A DNA stretch of 64,000 bases from Pogostemon cablin (Eukaryota > Streptophyta > Magnoliopsida > Lamiales > Lamiaceae), in the NCBI GenBank assembly GCA_023678885.1, contig CM042985.1, positions 8,296,985 to 8,360,984 on the forward strand, given 5' to 3'. Below the pieces are notes generated by a model. It made no database searches. It had not been told where the DNA came from and worked only from the letters and a program-made list of their open reading frames with translations. A program made the position numbers and the translations under genes. Below are positions 1 to 12,389 of this stretch, one piece after another. The stretch's first letter is position 1; each line of letters begins with the position of its first letter.

Positions 1-537
1 GGGACACCCTAAAATAAAAAGTGTGTAAAAATACGTGGAACAGTGGGAGTATTGTCTTTATGTCATAAATCAGTTGCTTGAAAAGTAGTTACTTGTAACT
101 AAAGAATTTTATGCATTCTCACTTTGGATGAATGGAATGGTTTCAAAGGAAACAATCACACATGAGACGATCAAACTTATCGGTTCGGTTAGAATTTATT
201 CATTCGTCAAATTTACTCGCACATCATAATAAATGAACTAGATAAAAACTCGTTTGAGCGCGATCTGGTGCAGTATAAATCGGAATTCATTCAACGTCTT
301 CGACTGTAGATCTTATTTTCTCAGCCAAACTAAAAGCTCGAAAACTATTTTTAATCTCAATAATACAAACCCTAATATTTTTTGCAGTGTTTGCTAATGG
401 GGAATAATAATATGATGGCGGAAGATAGCATAATTGCAGTAAGTGAGTTCTCTATACAGATTACTTTCTCATGAGCAACAAGAATGTGTAATGATGAGCA
501 TTTCACTGCTTCATAACTGTTCCGAGTCGACCCCGAG

Positions 538-3500
538 TTAGCCCTTGAGGACTTCGTTTTTACTCGTCAGACCAAAACCGATCGGGAATAGAGGGTCGTA
601 CGAGTCGTCCTCAGCATGCATTGGGAGTTGTTCGACCTTTTTAAACCAAGTGAACGGTAGTCTGCCTTGGAACTCATGATCTCCAAATATGACATCTATG
701 ATTCCCACCCCTTCACTACCCGGAAGCCATGCAGCGACAAGAGCGTCTGTTTTATCCAGCAGTGACGGCTCTAAAACCAACGGCCTCCCAGATATCAAAA
801 TTGCTAATGTGGCGACTTTGTCAGCAATGGCGCTTACGAGTTCAGCTCCATCGAAATGAATTTTGAGCTCCTTGCTGTCGCCACCAAATTCCGCATAGGG
901 TGGTTCACCCACAACTACAATGGCAAAAGAATAATCTTTTCCATCTAAGCTTAAAGATGGATTTGTTTGGTTTGTATACCACTTCTGTTTTGTCCCCTGC
1001 AACTTCTCTAATAGCATCCAAAACGGTAGTGCCTGCGATGAAGATATCGAGTCTTAGTAGTGTAGTGTGCATTTTTATCAATTCTCAGGGAATGTGACCT
1101 ATTCCAAAATTTCCAAGAAAACATTCTCTCTTTCTAATGAATAACATAAAAAATTGCTAAATATGTAGAGGCAACTGGGCTGCTTCTCGGTGCTACGGTT
1201 TCACAAATATGTATGCATGTGGTGTGGACACAAACACATGCAGTTACATGCACATACGTACACGACACACCATTGACAGATAGAGAGGGACAGAGAGAAC
1301 TGTGTGAAAGGAATTGAAAAATGTCTTGCTAGCAAATAAGGTCCCATATTCTGCAACCATACAGCTGGAAAATTCCAAGAAACAATGACAATATGATGAC
1401 ATGATACATTTGACAAAGAAACAATAGAGAATCTAATACTAGTCAAAGAAAAAACAGCATTAAGCAAAAAAACAAACCGTTGATTAACATAGCAAGGAAA
1501 GTTAATGCTAACTTAAGAAAAAAAGAGTTAATAGAAGCACACAGAGTGCCGTGAGAAACTACAGTTGTTACTGGACAGCTGAGCTGTATTTATGGTTGGT
1601 AGGGCAAGGGAGGGAGCAGGGAGGGGCGAGTGTAGGTTAATAGGGAAATTGCCATAAGAGAACTCACCGGTGGTTATTCTGCCACCCCTACCGTCCCAAG
1701 TCGCTGTCCAACCCCCACACTGAAACCCCAGATCATCAGCATGACTTCCAACCACAAGAATTTGTTTAGCATTCCGGTCCAGTGGAAGAAATGTTTTGTT
1801 TGGATCCTTCCCATTCTTTAAGAGAACTAAGGACTTGCGAACTGCTTCACGAGCTAAGTCCTTGTGTTCCTGACACCATAGTCATAATATTAGGACTAGT
1901 ATTCAGATAAACATAAGGACTAGCGTAATTTTTAGGAAATTAAGAGTCATTTCAAAAATGACTTGGGAAAAGAATAAGGGGACATCTAGATAGAGAATGC
2001 ACATGGAGGTTTCTTAAGTTAACCCTAGGTATTGTAGAAAATCAATTTTGTTTGACACCTGACTGCAAAATCTATAAATGTTGTCAATAAATTTTAACGA
2101 GCTCACCTCACATCTAACTGTACCCAACAATGATCTGTCGCTGAGTGGATGTTCAAAGAGGCCAGCAACAAATTTTACTCTCAGAATTCTTTCAACTGCA
2201 TCATCAATTCTAGTCATTGGAATTTTTCCTGACTCCACCAAGTGCATAAAATCCTCTAAAAATAATTGATATCGGAAAGGCACCATCACCTAATGTGGCA
2301 GAGTAACATATTTAATTTTCGGATATGTATATGCTTGAAAATGTCAATGAAAAGAAGTGATCTTCACCATATCAATTCCTGCATTGATTGCTAACAGAAC
2401 ACTCTGCCGGTAATTAGAACCATGTGGACTATGTAGCCTGTCGAGGCCTTCAGAGTCAGAAATGATAAAACCCTGGAAAAAAAAAATTGAAGGAAGTTGT
2501 TAGTTACTGAAGTAAAACCACTGCAGAGATTCTGCACAAAAAATTGAACTATGAAAGTATGAGCATATCGTAGGGACCTTAAGCTGCCTAGTGTTTCAAA
2601 GGGTTGAAGTAGTCATAGATTGAAGTGATAGAAGTAGTTCCTGATATTATTTTTAGGCAACACCTACTTTAGATCTGCCCATGGACCTAGATCATATTAC
2701 TACACTTGCATGATGATTCAACAACGGAAATTTTTGTTTTGGGATGATGGACCTAGATCAAAAAACAAGGCATGATTTGTTGAATCAATGAAACAACAGA
2801 TTCTGGGTTATTTGCCTTTTCATAATAGGCTTACCTTGAAACCAAGCTTATCTTTCAAGACTTCTGTAAGAAGAAATCGACTACTGTGTAATTTAGTCCC
2901 ATTCCAGCTAGTGTAGGATGCCATTATGGTACATACTCCATGAGATATACAGTCAAGGTAAGGGGCCATGTGAAGTTTCATTTATGCCGTTCCTGGTGCC
3001 ACCATCTCCTACAAAATGCTTTGAACATGCAACAACATTTTCTCTGAAGTTTAATATTCTCATCAGTCAAGATCTTCAAGGAAAATATAGATCCAGATGA
3101 AAGGAGTTTGAAGAACTATTTGCAGATTTTGGGTAGAGCTTAAAAGGAGAAATTATTACAGATTTAAAAGAGAATTTTAAGCAATCCACCAGCACAGCAA
3201 AAGGCATTCTCTGATAAAGTAAGTTCCTACATAAAGACTAAAGAGATTTCCAAAAGTTTGTTGCCATAATATCGCTAGCTTGAATTTCATATTAAAAAAA
3301 TCCAGATTGCTGATTATATATGTTTTAACCATTGCCAAATAAAAAAGAGTTAGAACTATGACAATATAACAATGTTCTTTAAAGATGCACAAGTTCATAC
3401 AGATTCTACCTTCCAGCAACAAATGGGTAGCCGCTTGGGTGTCCTTCTGGAGGTTGTCCTTGCAAGCCAATGATTGTTGAGGTCATCATCCTAACAATCT

Positions 3501-4741
3501 CTGTGTCTTCACTGAAACTCTCATAGCATCTTCCCCATCTGGGATCTCTACACACCTGTTAGCGTTGATTTTCCATTTAGTGTTTCCAATTAGTGCTTAT
3601 TTTGTAAGTTCAAGTTATTGTTTGAAAGAAAACGTGAGCAATTCAATTTTCATTAAATTGCATGAGTATAAACAGCTAATTCTGCACTAAAGCTTAAAAG
3701 GCATATTTTTAACAAAATAGTGCCACTTTCAAGCCATAATTTTTGTAAAATTAGAACTAAAAACATACATGTTAGATACAGTATATCTACTACTGAGCCC
3801 TAAATTGACAATGTTATAATTTATGAAACTAGATTAAAGACAGCTGAAAGCAATTGGGAAAAAGTAAGAATGCTAATACACAAACTTACAGCAACACATG
3901 GGGCAAAAGTATAGTGAATCCCACTTGCTCTAACTTCACGAGCTGTTGCAATACCAATCCTCCGAACCAAGTCAGCATCTCTAAAAGAGTAGAGTTATGC
4001 AATTAGCATCAAAGAAAACTTATCTAATGCAATGAAGAATTTCAATTAAAATCAACCTCGTAGCTCCGAGGCCTATGTTGTGAGGAAAGATTGTTGCGCC
4101 GTAGACGCTGTTATTACCATGAACAGCATCTATCCCATACAACAATGGAATTCCAAGCCTTGATTCCAATGCAGCCTTCTGGAAATTGTCCACTATGGCT
4201 GCCCAATGCGAGGTCTTTGCATTTTCAAACGGCCCACTTCCACCTACACTCATAATACTACCTACACCAATCCATCCATCAACACAATGCAATGCAATCA
4301 ATATTTGCTAAAAGTGATCACTCCTGAATCATAGATTCTGACCACGAGAGATCAGACTGATTTGAAATGCAAAAATTCTCAATTCTTGACACAAAACAGT
4401 AACAGAAAGTATCATTCACTGATTGCATTAAGCTATCCTAGTATAGCCATATTAAAACAGCTAATATTACTTCACTCATCATATAATCGTACAGCTCAGC
4501 AAATATACAAAACAGAATTGGGAATTTTATTCCCCAATTGAAAAGAAAGTACTGATCAGCAGACAAAAGGAAGTGGCAGAACAGAATAATGACCTATGGA
4601 GAGGTCTCTAATGGCGGAAGGCGTGGCGACGCGGCGCTCAATCTGGGTCATTTGGCCGATTTTCTCCTTGAGAGTCATTCGGGAGAGGTCTTTGACTCTT
4701 GCTTCGATTGGAGCATTTGGGTCTTTGTAGATGCAGCTCAT
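538..4741 (-). pseudogene. Glycoside hydrolase family 3 beta-glucosidase, disrupted
   Basis: Plant GH3 enzymes hydrolyse beta-glucosides and beta-glucans. This copy starts MSCIYKDPNAPIEARVKDLS, with no signal peptide, like the clade of plant GH3 proteins that lack one. I place nine GT-AG exons: 4741-4594, 4261-4057, 3980-3890, 3555-3410, 3043-2835, 2472-2368, 2289-2107, 1869-1668 and 1032-538. Family landmarks run in order: YGIDAVHGNNSVYGATIFPH, CRDPRWGRCYESFSEDTE, KHFVGDGGT, GFIISDSEGLDR (nucleophile Asp in SDxEG, with Ser where Trp is usual), RIDDAVERILRVKFVAGLFE, CGGWTATWDG, VGEPPYAE and PLFPIGFGL. Two breaks are visible. In exon 5 the segment between GINE and HMAPYLDC is cut to 4 nt (2973-2976), about 35 nt short, and the frame changes into a stop. 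In exon 9 the frame reading TTVLDAIREVAGDKTEVVY differs by one base from the frame reading DGKDYSFAIVVVGE, consistent with one extra base in the TTT at 971-973. The rest is well conserved, so decay is recent or one break is an assembly error. Confidence 0.85.
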
Positions 4742-5068
4742 GGTTTTCAGTTCTTCGATTAATTCCGATCCGATTCGGGAGTTTATCGTTCGGAATTCAA
4801 TGTAGCATAAAAATCAAGTAACTGAAATGGAAGTTTAAGATTATAGATGGCGATGATATCAAGATTGACTTGATCACTTCAAGGTTGACTTAATGTGACA
4901 CATGGCAAACCCCCCACCTAAAATGCACACCTTGCCTTTCTTATTAGCATCTAAAATCGAATTTTTATGTACTTTTTCAAAAATTACCAACCCCCATAAT
5001 AGGGTAGGTCATGAGATCTTCTCACGGATCTCATTTCGTGAGATGGACAATCCATCACTTAATTAATA
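4742..5068. other. Intergenic, upstream of the GH3 gene
   Basis: AT-rich sequence 5' of the GH3 start codon, which would hold its promoter. No clear TATA box, gene or RNA is seen. A degenerate inverted motif (gagatcttctcacggatctc) lies near 5011. Confidence 0.4.
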
Positions 5069-5155
5069 TTTCCTCTGTCTCGTTCATATTGTACTGTAGC
5101 TTTTGTGTGAGTTTTATGCAGTCAAAAGTGCAGTTTGATCGGGGCGGAGGGAGTA
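5069..5155. mobile_element. Short Stowaway-like MITE remnant
   Basis: The left end TCCTCTGTCTCGTTC and right end GGGGCGGAGGGAGTA are degenerate inverted copies of the CTCCCTCCGTCCC terminus typical of plant Stowaway (Tc1/mariner) MITEs, with TA at the borders. It is only about 87 bp long. Confidence 0.55.
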
Positions 5156-5199
5156 TAGTATAAGAAATTAAAATAAAATAAACAAACGGGGCTTACCGG

Positions 5200-5890
5200 T
5201 AGGGATGACAGTTTCGCGGGTTTTCCCGGGTACCCGACCCGATCAAACCCTAATGGGACGGGTTCGGGTACCTATAATCGGGTTTGGAACGGGTTTGGGA
5301 AAAAATAAAAATTCCTATTAGGGTTCGAGTAGGGTTCGGGTAGACCCCCTCGGGTACCCGCTACCCGAACCCGTATTAAGAAGCTGATAAGGGTAGCGGC
5401 TACCCGCATATATCCGTCCCGTTTACTTGTATGTATGTATTTTTTAGAGGATTTGAACACTCAACCTCATTAAAAAAAATATACATTCATCGTTTAGACA
5501 CAAGTATCTTGTTATATGTTTCAATATTTAAATAAATTTACAAATCATTAATCTAACCTATCATTTTATTTTATTTGTATGTTATTTAAAGTTTGAATTG
5601 AAGATCTTTAAACTTATGTGGTGATCTTATGTCATGTTTTAATTATTATTGTTTAATGTTGTAGACACATTTATTTAAATGTTTGAAATTTGAAATTTAT
5701 ATTTTAAGTTTTATAAAAAAGTTTGACGGGTTCGGTACCCGCGGATAGAAAAAATCGGGTTCGAAACGGATACGGATATTTCAATAATATTTTAAACGGA
5801 TAATGGGACAGATACGGGTAGTGGTATTCTTAACGGATACGGGTTCGGGTACCTAAAAAAATGCGGGTACCCTACCCGCTGCCATCCGTA
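5200..5890. mobile_element. Non-autonomous hAT element with perfect 8-bp TSD
   Basis: The ends are TAGGGATGACAG and, reversed, TACGGATGGCAG, matching the TAGGGATG-type termini of hAT (Ac/Ds) transposons. The element is flanked by a perfect 8-bp duplication CTTACCGG (5192-5199 and 5891-5898), the hAT size. Both subterminal regions are dense in GGGTACCCG and CGGGTTCGGG repeats, probably transposase-binding sites. The 691-bp interior is AT-rich with no transposase ORF, so it would depend on a transposase supplied elsewhere. Confidence 0.9.
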
Positions 5891-5959
5891 CTTACCGGTC
5901 ACCAGCTGTGCACGCTGAAAAGGCATATTCATTCAATTTGGTTGAGTGAAAAACCATGA

Positions 5960-6880
5960 AATCTGTTTCAATTCCTTTTCTTATGCAATTAAAAATTAAC
6001 GATTTTAAATGATTAAATTAAACTACAACTAATACTTAAAGAAATATATAATGTAATCATTATAAAATAAAAAGTGATAATTTAAAATTAAAAAAATAAC
6101 ACACTTATTATTGAATTATTTCAGGAAAATTTCACAAATTAGAAAATGATAATATTTTTAATAAAAATATAATATTTGAATAAAGAAAAGTGATATTCAA
6201 CTTATCAAATTATTTCATAAATAATTTGTAAGAAAGACAAAAAGTGATAACATTTTAAATTAAAAGTTGTATTTTATTTTATTAAGAAAAAGTGATACAT
6301 ATCCAATTATATTATTATTTAATGAAAAATTCATAGGACGAATAAAAAGTAATAACATATTTAATAAAATGTGATAATATTTTCAATTAAAAGTAATATT
6401 TAATTAAGAAAAAGTGATACACATCCTATTAAATTCTTTTAACAAAATATTTATAGAACAGATAAAAAGTTATAACATTTTCAATCAAAAGTGATATTTG
6501 ATTAAGCAAAAGTGATACACATCAAATTATATTATTTTATGAAAAAATTATAGGACGGATAAAAAGTGATAACATTTTCAACCAAAAGTGATACTCCATT
6601 TGATTAGGAAAAAGTGATACACATCCAATTATATAATTTAATGAAAATTTTATAGGACGGATAAAAGATCATTATATTTTAGTATAAAGTGATATATCTA
6701 ATAAAAGAAAATTGATAAATATTCAATTAAATTATTTAATGAATATATTATATCATACAAATAAAAACTAATAACTTTTTCAATGAAAATTGATACCAAA
6801 AAAAGTAAAAGTCATAATTATTTAAATAAATTATTTTATTAACTATTAATATATTAAATAAAAAGTAAGTTATCATCCAA
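5960..6880. repeat. Degenerate AT-rich minisatellite (aaaaagtgata units)
   Basis: Roughly 100-120 bp degenerate units share AAAGTGATACACATCC, then AATTATATTATTTAATGAAA, then ATAGGACGGATAAAAAGTGA. Clear unit starts lie near 6289, 6410, 6507 and 6609. The same aagtgata words fill the neighbouring MITE at 7.13-7.5 kb, so the array may be expanded from a MITE interior. Confidence 0.65.
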
Positions 6881-7135
6881 CCTTTTTGTTAATTATATAC
6901 TTATTTTGGATGGACCTACACTCCAAAATATTTTAAGTTTAAATGAAGTAGTGGGAAGTTTTTTATTTAAAAAATAATTATTTTATTATTTTATTTAATG
7001 ATAAAAATTAAATAAAAAATAATTTAATGGTTAAAATTGAGTTCAATACAATTTACATTAATTATGTTTCTAAAAAAAATTCTTTTATTTAATTACGGAT
7101 GATAATATAAATGAAATAAACTATACTAGAAAAAG

Positions 7136-7503
7136 ACTTGCGTGACAACGTCTCACATAAGGGTTTACGTTCTCACATAAAGGTTTATGTGAGACGGACA
7201 GAAAGTGATAATTTTTGCAAAGAAAAGTGATAATAAATCAATGAAAAGTGATAATGTTATTTCATGAACAAATAAAAAGTGATAACATGTTATAGCGAAA
7301 GTGATTTTATAGCGAGAGTGATAAGTGTGACAAAATTTTTAAATAAAATAAAAATTAAAACGATAAAATGAAAACTGGATTAATTTAGTTGAGGTGGGTG
7401 TAGAGTTTTAGAGGGTAGTGAAGGTAGTCAGTTGAATTAGGATCCGCGACATTTGAAATGAATTATATTTGACCCGTCTCACGTAACAATATTGGTCTCG
7501 TGC
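7136..7503. mobile_element. MITE with GTCTCAC termini and aagtgata interior
   Basis: The left end AAAGACTTGCGTGACAACGT and the right end (reversed: AAAGACTTGCACGAGACC) form imperfect terminal inverted repeats. The interior holds repeated AAAAGTGATAA motifs. There is no coding capacity. The exact target duplication could not be settled. Related sequence occurs at 42.63-42.96 and 43.0-43.2 kb. Confidence 0.6.
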
Positions 7504-7704
7504 AAGTCTTTATCCTAATAATAATAAAAGTAAAAATTATGGGTAATTTATTTATGATAATCAATAAATTAATAGAAAATCTGAACTATATGAATTTTTT
7601 TTAATTAATTAATGAATTTGGGTGAGTGATACAATTCTATGTTCGTGCAATGAAGGCGGAGGAACAAGGGAAGAGTATGAAAGATGGCCCCCCAAAACAG
7701 GATG

Positions 7705-7714
7705 ATATATAAAT
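7705..7714 (+). promoter_or_regulatory. Putative TATA box
   Basis: ATATATAAAT lies about 125 bp upstream of the start codon at 7839. A CT-rich leader (CTCTCTCC) follows, as is common in plant 5' UTRs. Confidence 0.45.
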
Positions 7715-7838
7715 TTCAACCAATCAATGATTACTATATTTTGGCCACATTTCTCTCTCCTCTTTTATCCAACACTCTCTCTCTCCCCCACTTTTGCCAT
7801 TCCACCATTTCTTGATTGATCAAACCGATTCAAGAAAC

Positions 7839-10642
7839 ATGGCTGTCACTGCTCATGATCTCCAGCTCTGTCTATGGAAGATGCTCAAATTCTCATCCAA
7901 AACATGTGTCACTCTCTCTCTAACCCACCCCTACCTCTCCCTCTCTCTCCTCTTCTTGCTCCTCCTCTACATATGCTTCCCTCTTGCCTTCTGGATTTTG
8001 GCTTATTCCCTCCCTCTTGTTGTCTGCACGTGTGTTGTCCTAAGCATCTCCTTCAATGGTGTCAGAGAAAAGAAAATTGAGACTAGGAAATCGATTAGTA
8101 GTGAGAAAAGCACTAAGGTGGTGGGGGTGGTGGAGCCACCATGTAAGGTGGATGAGGAGAGTAGGAATAAGGCCTACGCCCGCGTTCATTCCGTGAGGCG
8201 GAGAAGAGCGAAGGAGATCGCGAGGGGAGACGAGGGGGAGGACGAAAAGGCGGTCGCATTGTCAGAGGTGGTGATGATCAAGTGTGATGATGATGCTAAT
8301 GATGATGATCATGTGGTTGAGAAGAGTGCATTGGTAGAAGAGGCTAGTCCTAAGGAAATCCGTGAAGTTGAAGTGCGTTCGTCTCCGACCGGGGCGAAGG
8401 AGAGCCCCTTAGACGGGTTGAGAAAGGGAGACGAGACGGTGGAAGAGATGAGGAAGGGGGAGGAAGATGAGCTGAAGAACAAGATGGATGTAGGGATTGC
8501 GGATGCAGAGAGGAATAAGAGGTTGGAGAGTTTGATTGCAAGGCGAAGATCCCGGAAGATGTTGAGCCTTCAAGTTCGAAGATCATTGATGAATGTGGAT
8601 CGAAACGAGCATTCTTCAGGCCAAATGACATCGTTGGTCATACCTAAGATTAGTGCATCTTTTAGTCCTAATAAGATGGGTGGTCCTTTCTCCCCCGGCC
8701 CTGGCTCTGCTCCTTCGGTGTTGATTCCGATGAGAAATCCGTTTGACCTCCCGTACGATCCACAGGAGGAGAAACCTGATCTAACAGGGGATAGTTTTCA
8801 TCAGGAGTTTACATCAAATAGTAATTATAGGGATCTGATGTTTTCTAGGCATGAGAGTTTCAGTTTAGGATCTAAACTCCCTGGGGAGTTTTATCGTAAT
8901 CGAGACGGAGCTTATTCGCTCCGTGATTTTGGATTCAGGCGTGGTTTGTCCTCTAGTTATCGCTTCTCTAAGCCCGGAGACGATTCGGGTATGCATTTGT
9001 TTTGTTTGTCCCAGACGAGCTGAACAGGATCGTACAGCTCATCTGGCTCTAATAACTAACTTACCTAACCATTTTCGAATGTTGAAATTTACATTTCCCT
9101 CCATTTTTTTTAACAGAGAGGAAATTTGCTCCAATAATGGAGCAAAAATCATATGAAGCATTTGAATCAAAATCGGATGTGAACAGCCCTGATGATGATG
9201 ATGATCAGATCAAAGAAATCATCCAAGTCGACGAAACGGACATAGACGACGAAACGAGGCTCGTTCCACAATCCGATTTCAATTCGAGTTCAAGCCCACA
9301 ATCCTCATCAGAAGAAGATCAACCAATGTTCAAGATAGACAGAGAAGCAGTACTGAAATCTCTGTCATCCATGAGAAGGAATGCACTGCTTGAAATTGAA
9401 AACAACCAAGGATTAGGTGACAATCTTAGTTATGCCAACTCTGCTTTAGAGAATGCCAGCAGGCTGAAGCAACAATACTATGCTGACAAGCCCACGAGAC
9501 GCCATGCTACCTCCTACTCCATCGCTTCGGACATGCAAGTGGAGGTCTCTGAAGTCAGCTCTCCTCCACTAACAATAGACGAGAGCATGTCCTTTCCGAA
9601 CGAGGACGTTTCAACATACTACGGTGACATGGAGAGGAATGGTGTCTCTTGGGACGGTGAGGACATGTGGGCTTCCTCGTCTCTTGTATCTGAAGCTGAA
9701 GATGACGATCCAAGATGGATACAAGTAAACGAGACCAACGGAAGAGGCATGACAGAAGATGAGGGGGTAGTTTCAAGAATCAAGAAACCTGATGATCAAG
9801 ATGATTCTGTATCAAACACCATGGGTAATGATCATCATCATGATCAACAAAAGACATTAATCGAAGAACATCGTTCGGATGGTGATGGGATCATGCAAGT
9901 AGAATCAAATCCTGAAGAAATTGAGAAATATCAACAAGTTGTGAATATGGAACAACAAGCAAGTATCAGCCAAGCTGATGTGGAATCTAATGATCAACAA
10001 GTAGAATCATTGATGCCAATTCAGAGCTCTACTACATCACCAAAATCTGTACTTCTACCAACACTATCTTCCTCAAATTTTGATCCTGATATCAATGAAG
10101 ATCAGGTCCATCAAACCGGCCCTAACGTGTTGCACGATTCGACAGTTCAGTCGAGGGATCTCAGGAGGCCCGATGGAGCTTCACAGGTTCGTTAAATTCC
10201 CGCCCATGCAACATACAACTCATTCTTTCTAATGTCTAAATATCTTTCTGAAAACTACACCACCAGGAACTATCAGTACCTACAAATGCATTACCCGAAT
10301 CAGTCAACGACGAAATGAGCTCAAGATCATTCAGCCACATCAATGAAGCTTCTAGTAATGATCATGAAGCTACGTTTAACCAAAATATACATCATACAGC
10401 AGAGGTACTAAGGCCCCTTTAACTTCATCGTATTATATAAATCTACATATATATGTGTGTATCTCATTATTTCAATGCTCAATCAACAGGTTGATGACGA
10501 TAACTCTGCTTTACATCAAGAAACTGGGACAACATCAAATTTTCTTGATGAAACAAAACAAATTCAAGACTTGGATGCATGTAGCACTTCTGTAGCCACC
10601 TCAGAACAAGTGGATGTCGACGACAACTCCGTACCACGTTGA
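7839..10642 (+). CDS. Uncharacterised plant membrane-anchored acidic protein (At5g17910-like)
   Basis: Exons 7839-8988, 9117-10186, 10267-10404 and 10490-10642 join in frame (GT-AG) to give about 836 residues. The first ATG, in MAVTAHDLQLCLW, has a good context (aaacATGGC). Residues ~30-71 form two adjacent hydrophobic segments, suggesting a membrane hairpin. The rest is polar and highly acidic (poly-Asp at DDDANDDD and SPDDDDDQ). It holds the conserved blocks of the plant family that includes Arabidopsis At5g17910: NKRLESLIARRRSRKMLSL (~226-244), then NPFDLPYDPQEEKPDLTGDS (~300-319) and RHESFSLG. The family is sometimes mislabelled 'cardiomyopathy-associated'; no biochemical role is known to me. 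The last exon stops at 10640-10642, but the frame one base over stays open as LKQNEQSENSQGSILTENNN to a TAG at 10720-10722, so a 1-nt indel near the end is possible. Confidence 0.8.
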
Positions 10643-11760
10643 AGCAAAATGAACAGTCTGAAAATTCACAAGGATCAATTTTGACAGAAAACAATAATAG
10701 CATTGACAATGAAACCAAGTAGCAGATCAAAATGAGACATCATATGATCTGTGTTGATAGTTAGATGCTTCATGAATGGTGTAGGTGTAATATATAACTA
10801 GAAAGGGTAGTGAATTCAGATTTTTAGCATAGATTGAACATAATGAATAGGAGATAGATATATGAACTTGTCAAGATCATTAGATATATATGTGCATATA
10901 TTTATGCAATTTTAGAGGATGATTGTAATTTAAAACCAGTTTAGTGATTATTTTTAGTAATCTCAGTGGACTGTGTAGCAATTTCTCCAATTCTTAGGGG
11001 GTATTTTGGTACTTAAAACAAATTTCCGGGGGGGGGGGGGTTCTCAGCTCTAATTTACCATAAACATCAGCTATTACCCCCTCTCCCCTCTGTCCAATTA
11101 TTTTGTTTTTTTAATAAGAGTTTAATGGTATATTTATTAAATTTTAGATTGAATAGATAAATTTTGTTTGAATAGAGCAACATAAACAGAATAGAACTAT
11201 TCAATTCGTCTTCAATTTGCCTATTCTTCGCAAATTTATCAATGAAGATTATGTAGGACATTTTGGTGATGTTCGGTTTCAGATTTAAAATTCAGGTTTT
11301 GGTTTTCAAAATTCACATCCAAATTTTAAAAACCTCCCTTATATATACCTATTACATTCTCTCTCCTCAATTAATATACTTTCTCTCTTCATCTCTCCTC
11401 TCTCATTTAACTTTTTAAATAAATTAATTTATTAATTTAATATAAAGTTAAAACCTACCCTTCTCAAAACTCAAAACAAACATATACTAACACTATTCAT
11501 GATTTTCAAATCTCACGTAAACTTAAACCAAACATTACCTTTAGGATTGGAAGATAAAAGTGAATACTTTTTATGTGATTTTAGTTGGCAGAAAAGATGT
11601 ACTTTTTAAATTTGGCAATTTTAATTATGTCCCATAAATGTATATGGCAACAAAGCTTGTATAACACATTCTCTCGTGAAATATTTCAACTTTGTTTAAA
11701 TAGTTATTAGTATTCTTTATCAGAGTTATAATCAATTTTTATTTATTATTATTTATACAA
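10643..11760. other. 3' flank and intergenic DNA
   Basis: Probable 3' UTR of the upstream gene, then AT-rich DNA. A run of G (about 12) starts near 11029, next to a CT-rich tract. No gene or clear element is seen. Confidence 0.4.
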
Positions 11761-11769
11761 AATTTTCAA

Positions 11770-12055
11770 GAGTTAGTCTCTTGTGAGACGGGTTATTGGT
11801 GAGACGGATGTGAGACGGGTCAACCCGTCACTAAAGTATGCTTATTTGTGGTTAAAGTATGCATATTTGTGGTTAAAGTATGTCGATAATAAATCAAATT
11901 ATAACACACTAACATCATACTTTAATACATAATCCAACATACTTTAAAAAACATACATTAACAACTATTTAACATACTTTATTTAAATAATCGACATACT
12001 TTAACACGTCTCACACACCGTCTCATGAAGGTAGCGTCTCACAAAAGACTTTGTC
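11770..12055. mobile_element. Mutator-type MITE (GTGAGACG family), perfect 9-bp TSD
   Basis: The left end GAGTTAGTCTCTTGTGAGAC and the reversed right end GACAAAGTCTTTTGTGAGAC are inverted repeats. The flanks are an exact 9-bp duplication AATTTTCAA (11761-11769 and 12056-12064), the size made by Mutator-like transposases. The interior is AT-rich with AAAGTATG and CATACTTT words in inverted order. 286 bp, no ORF. Other copies are at 42022, 48450 and 52567. Confidence 0.88.
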
Positions 12056-12389
12056 AATTTTCAAATGATTCATTTTACCATATCATTTTTTCATTAATTT
12101 TAACATCACTTTTTCTTATAAATATATTCACTTCTTATTTATATTATAGAAAGATAGTCTCACTCAACTGTGTTCACCATTTTAAGTGTACACGTGTGGT
12201 GTATGATCATTTTACGCTTTTATAATTAATTATCATTTTTATTAAAGATTTTGTGATTTTTCTTTTAAAATATTATTATCACATTTTATTTAATAAAATT
12301 GTTTATAAAATTATTTACTACATCATTATCACTTTTCATCAATTAAATTAAATTTTATTTTTTTTATCCTTTATTCTGTAAGACTTACA

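Noticed and set aside
8350..8631. 93-codon minus-strand open frame
   Set aside because: Antisense to exon 1 of the acidic membrane protein gene, with no conserved features.
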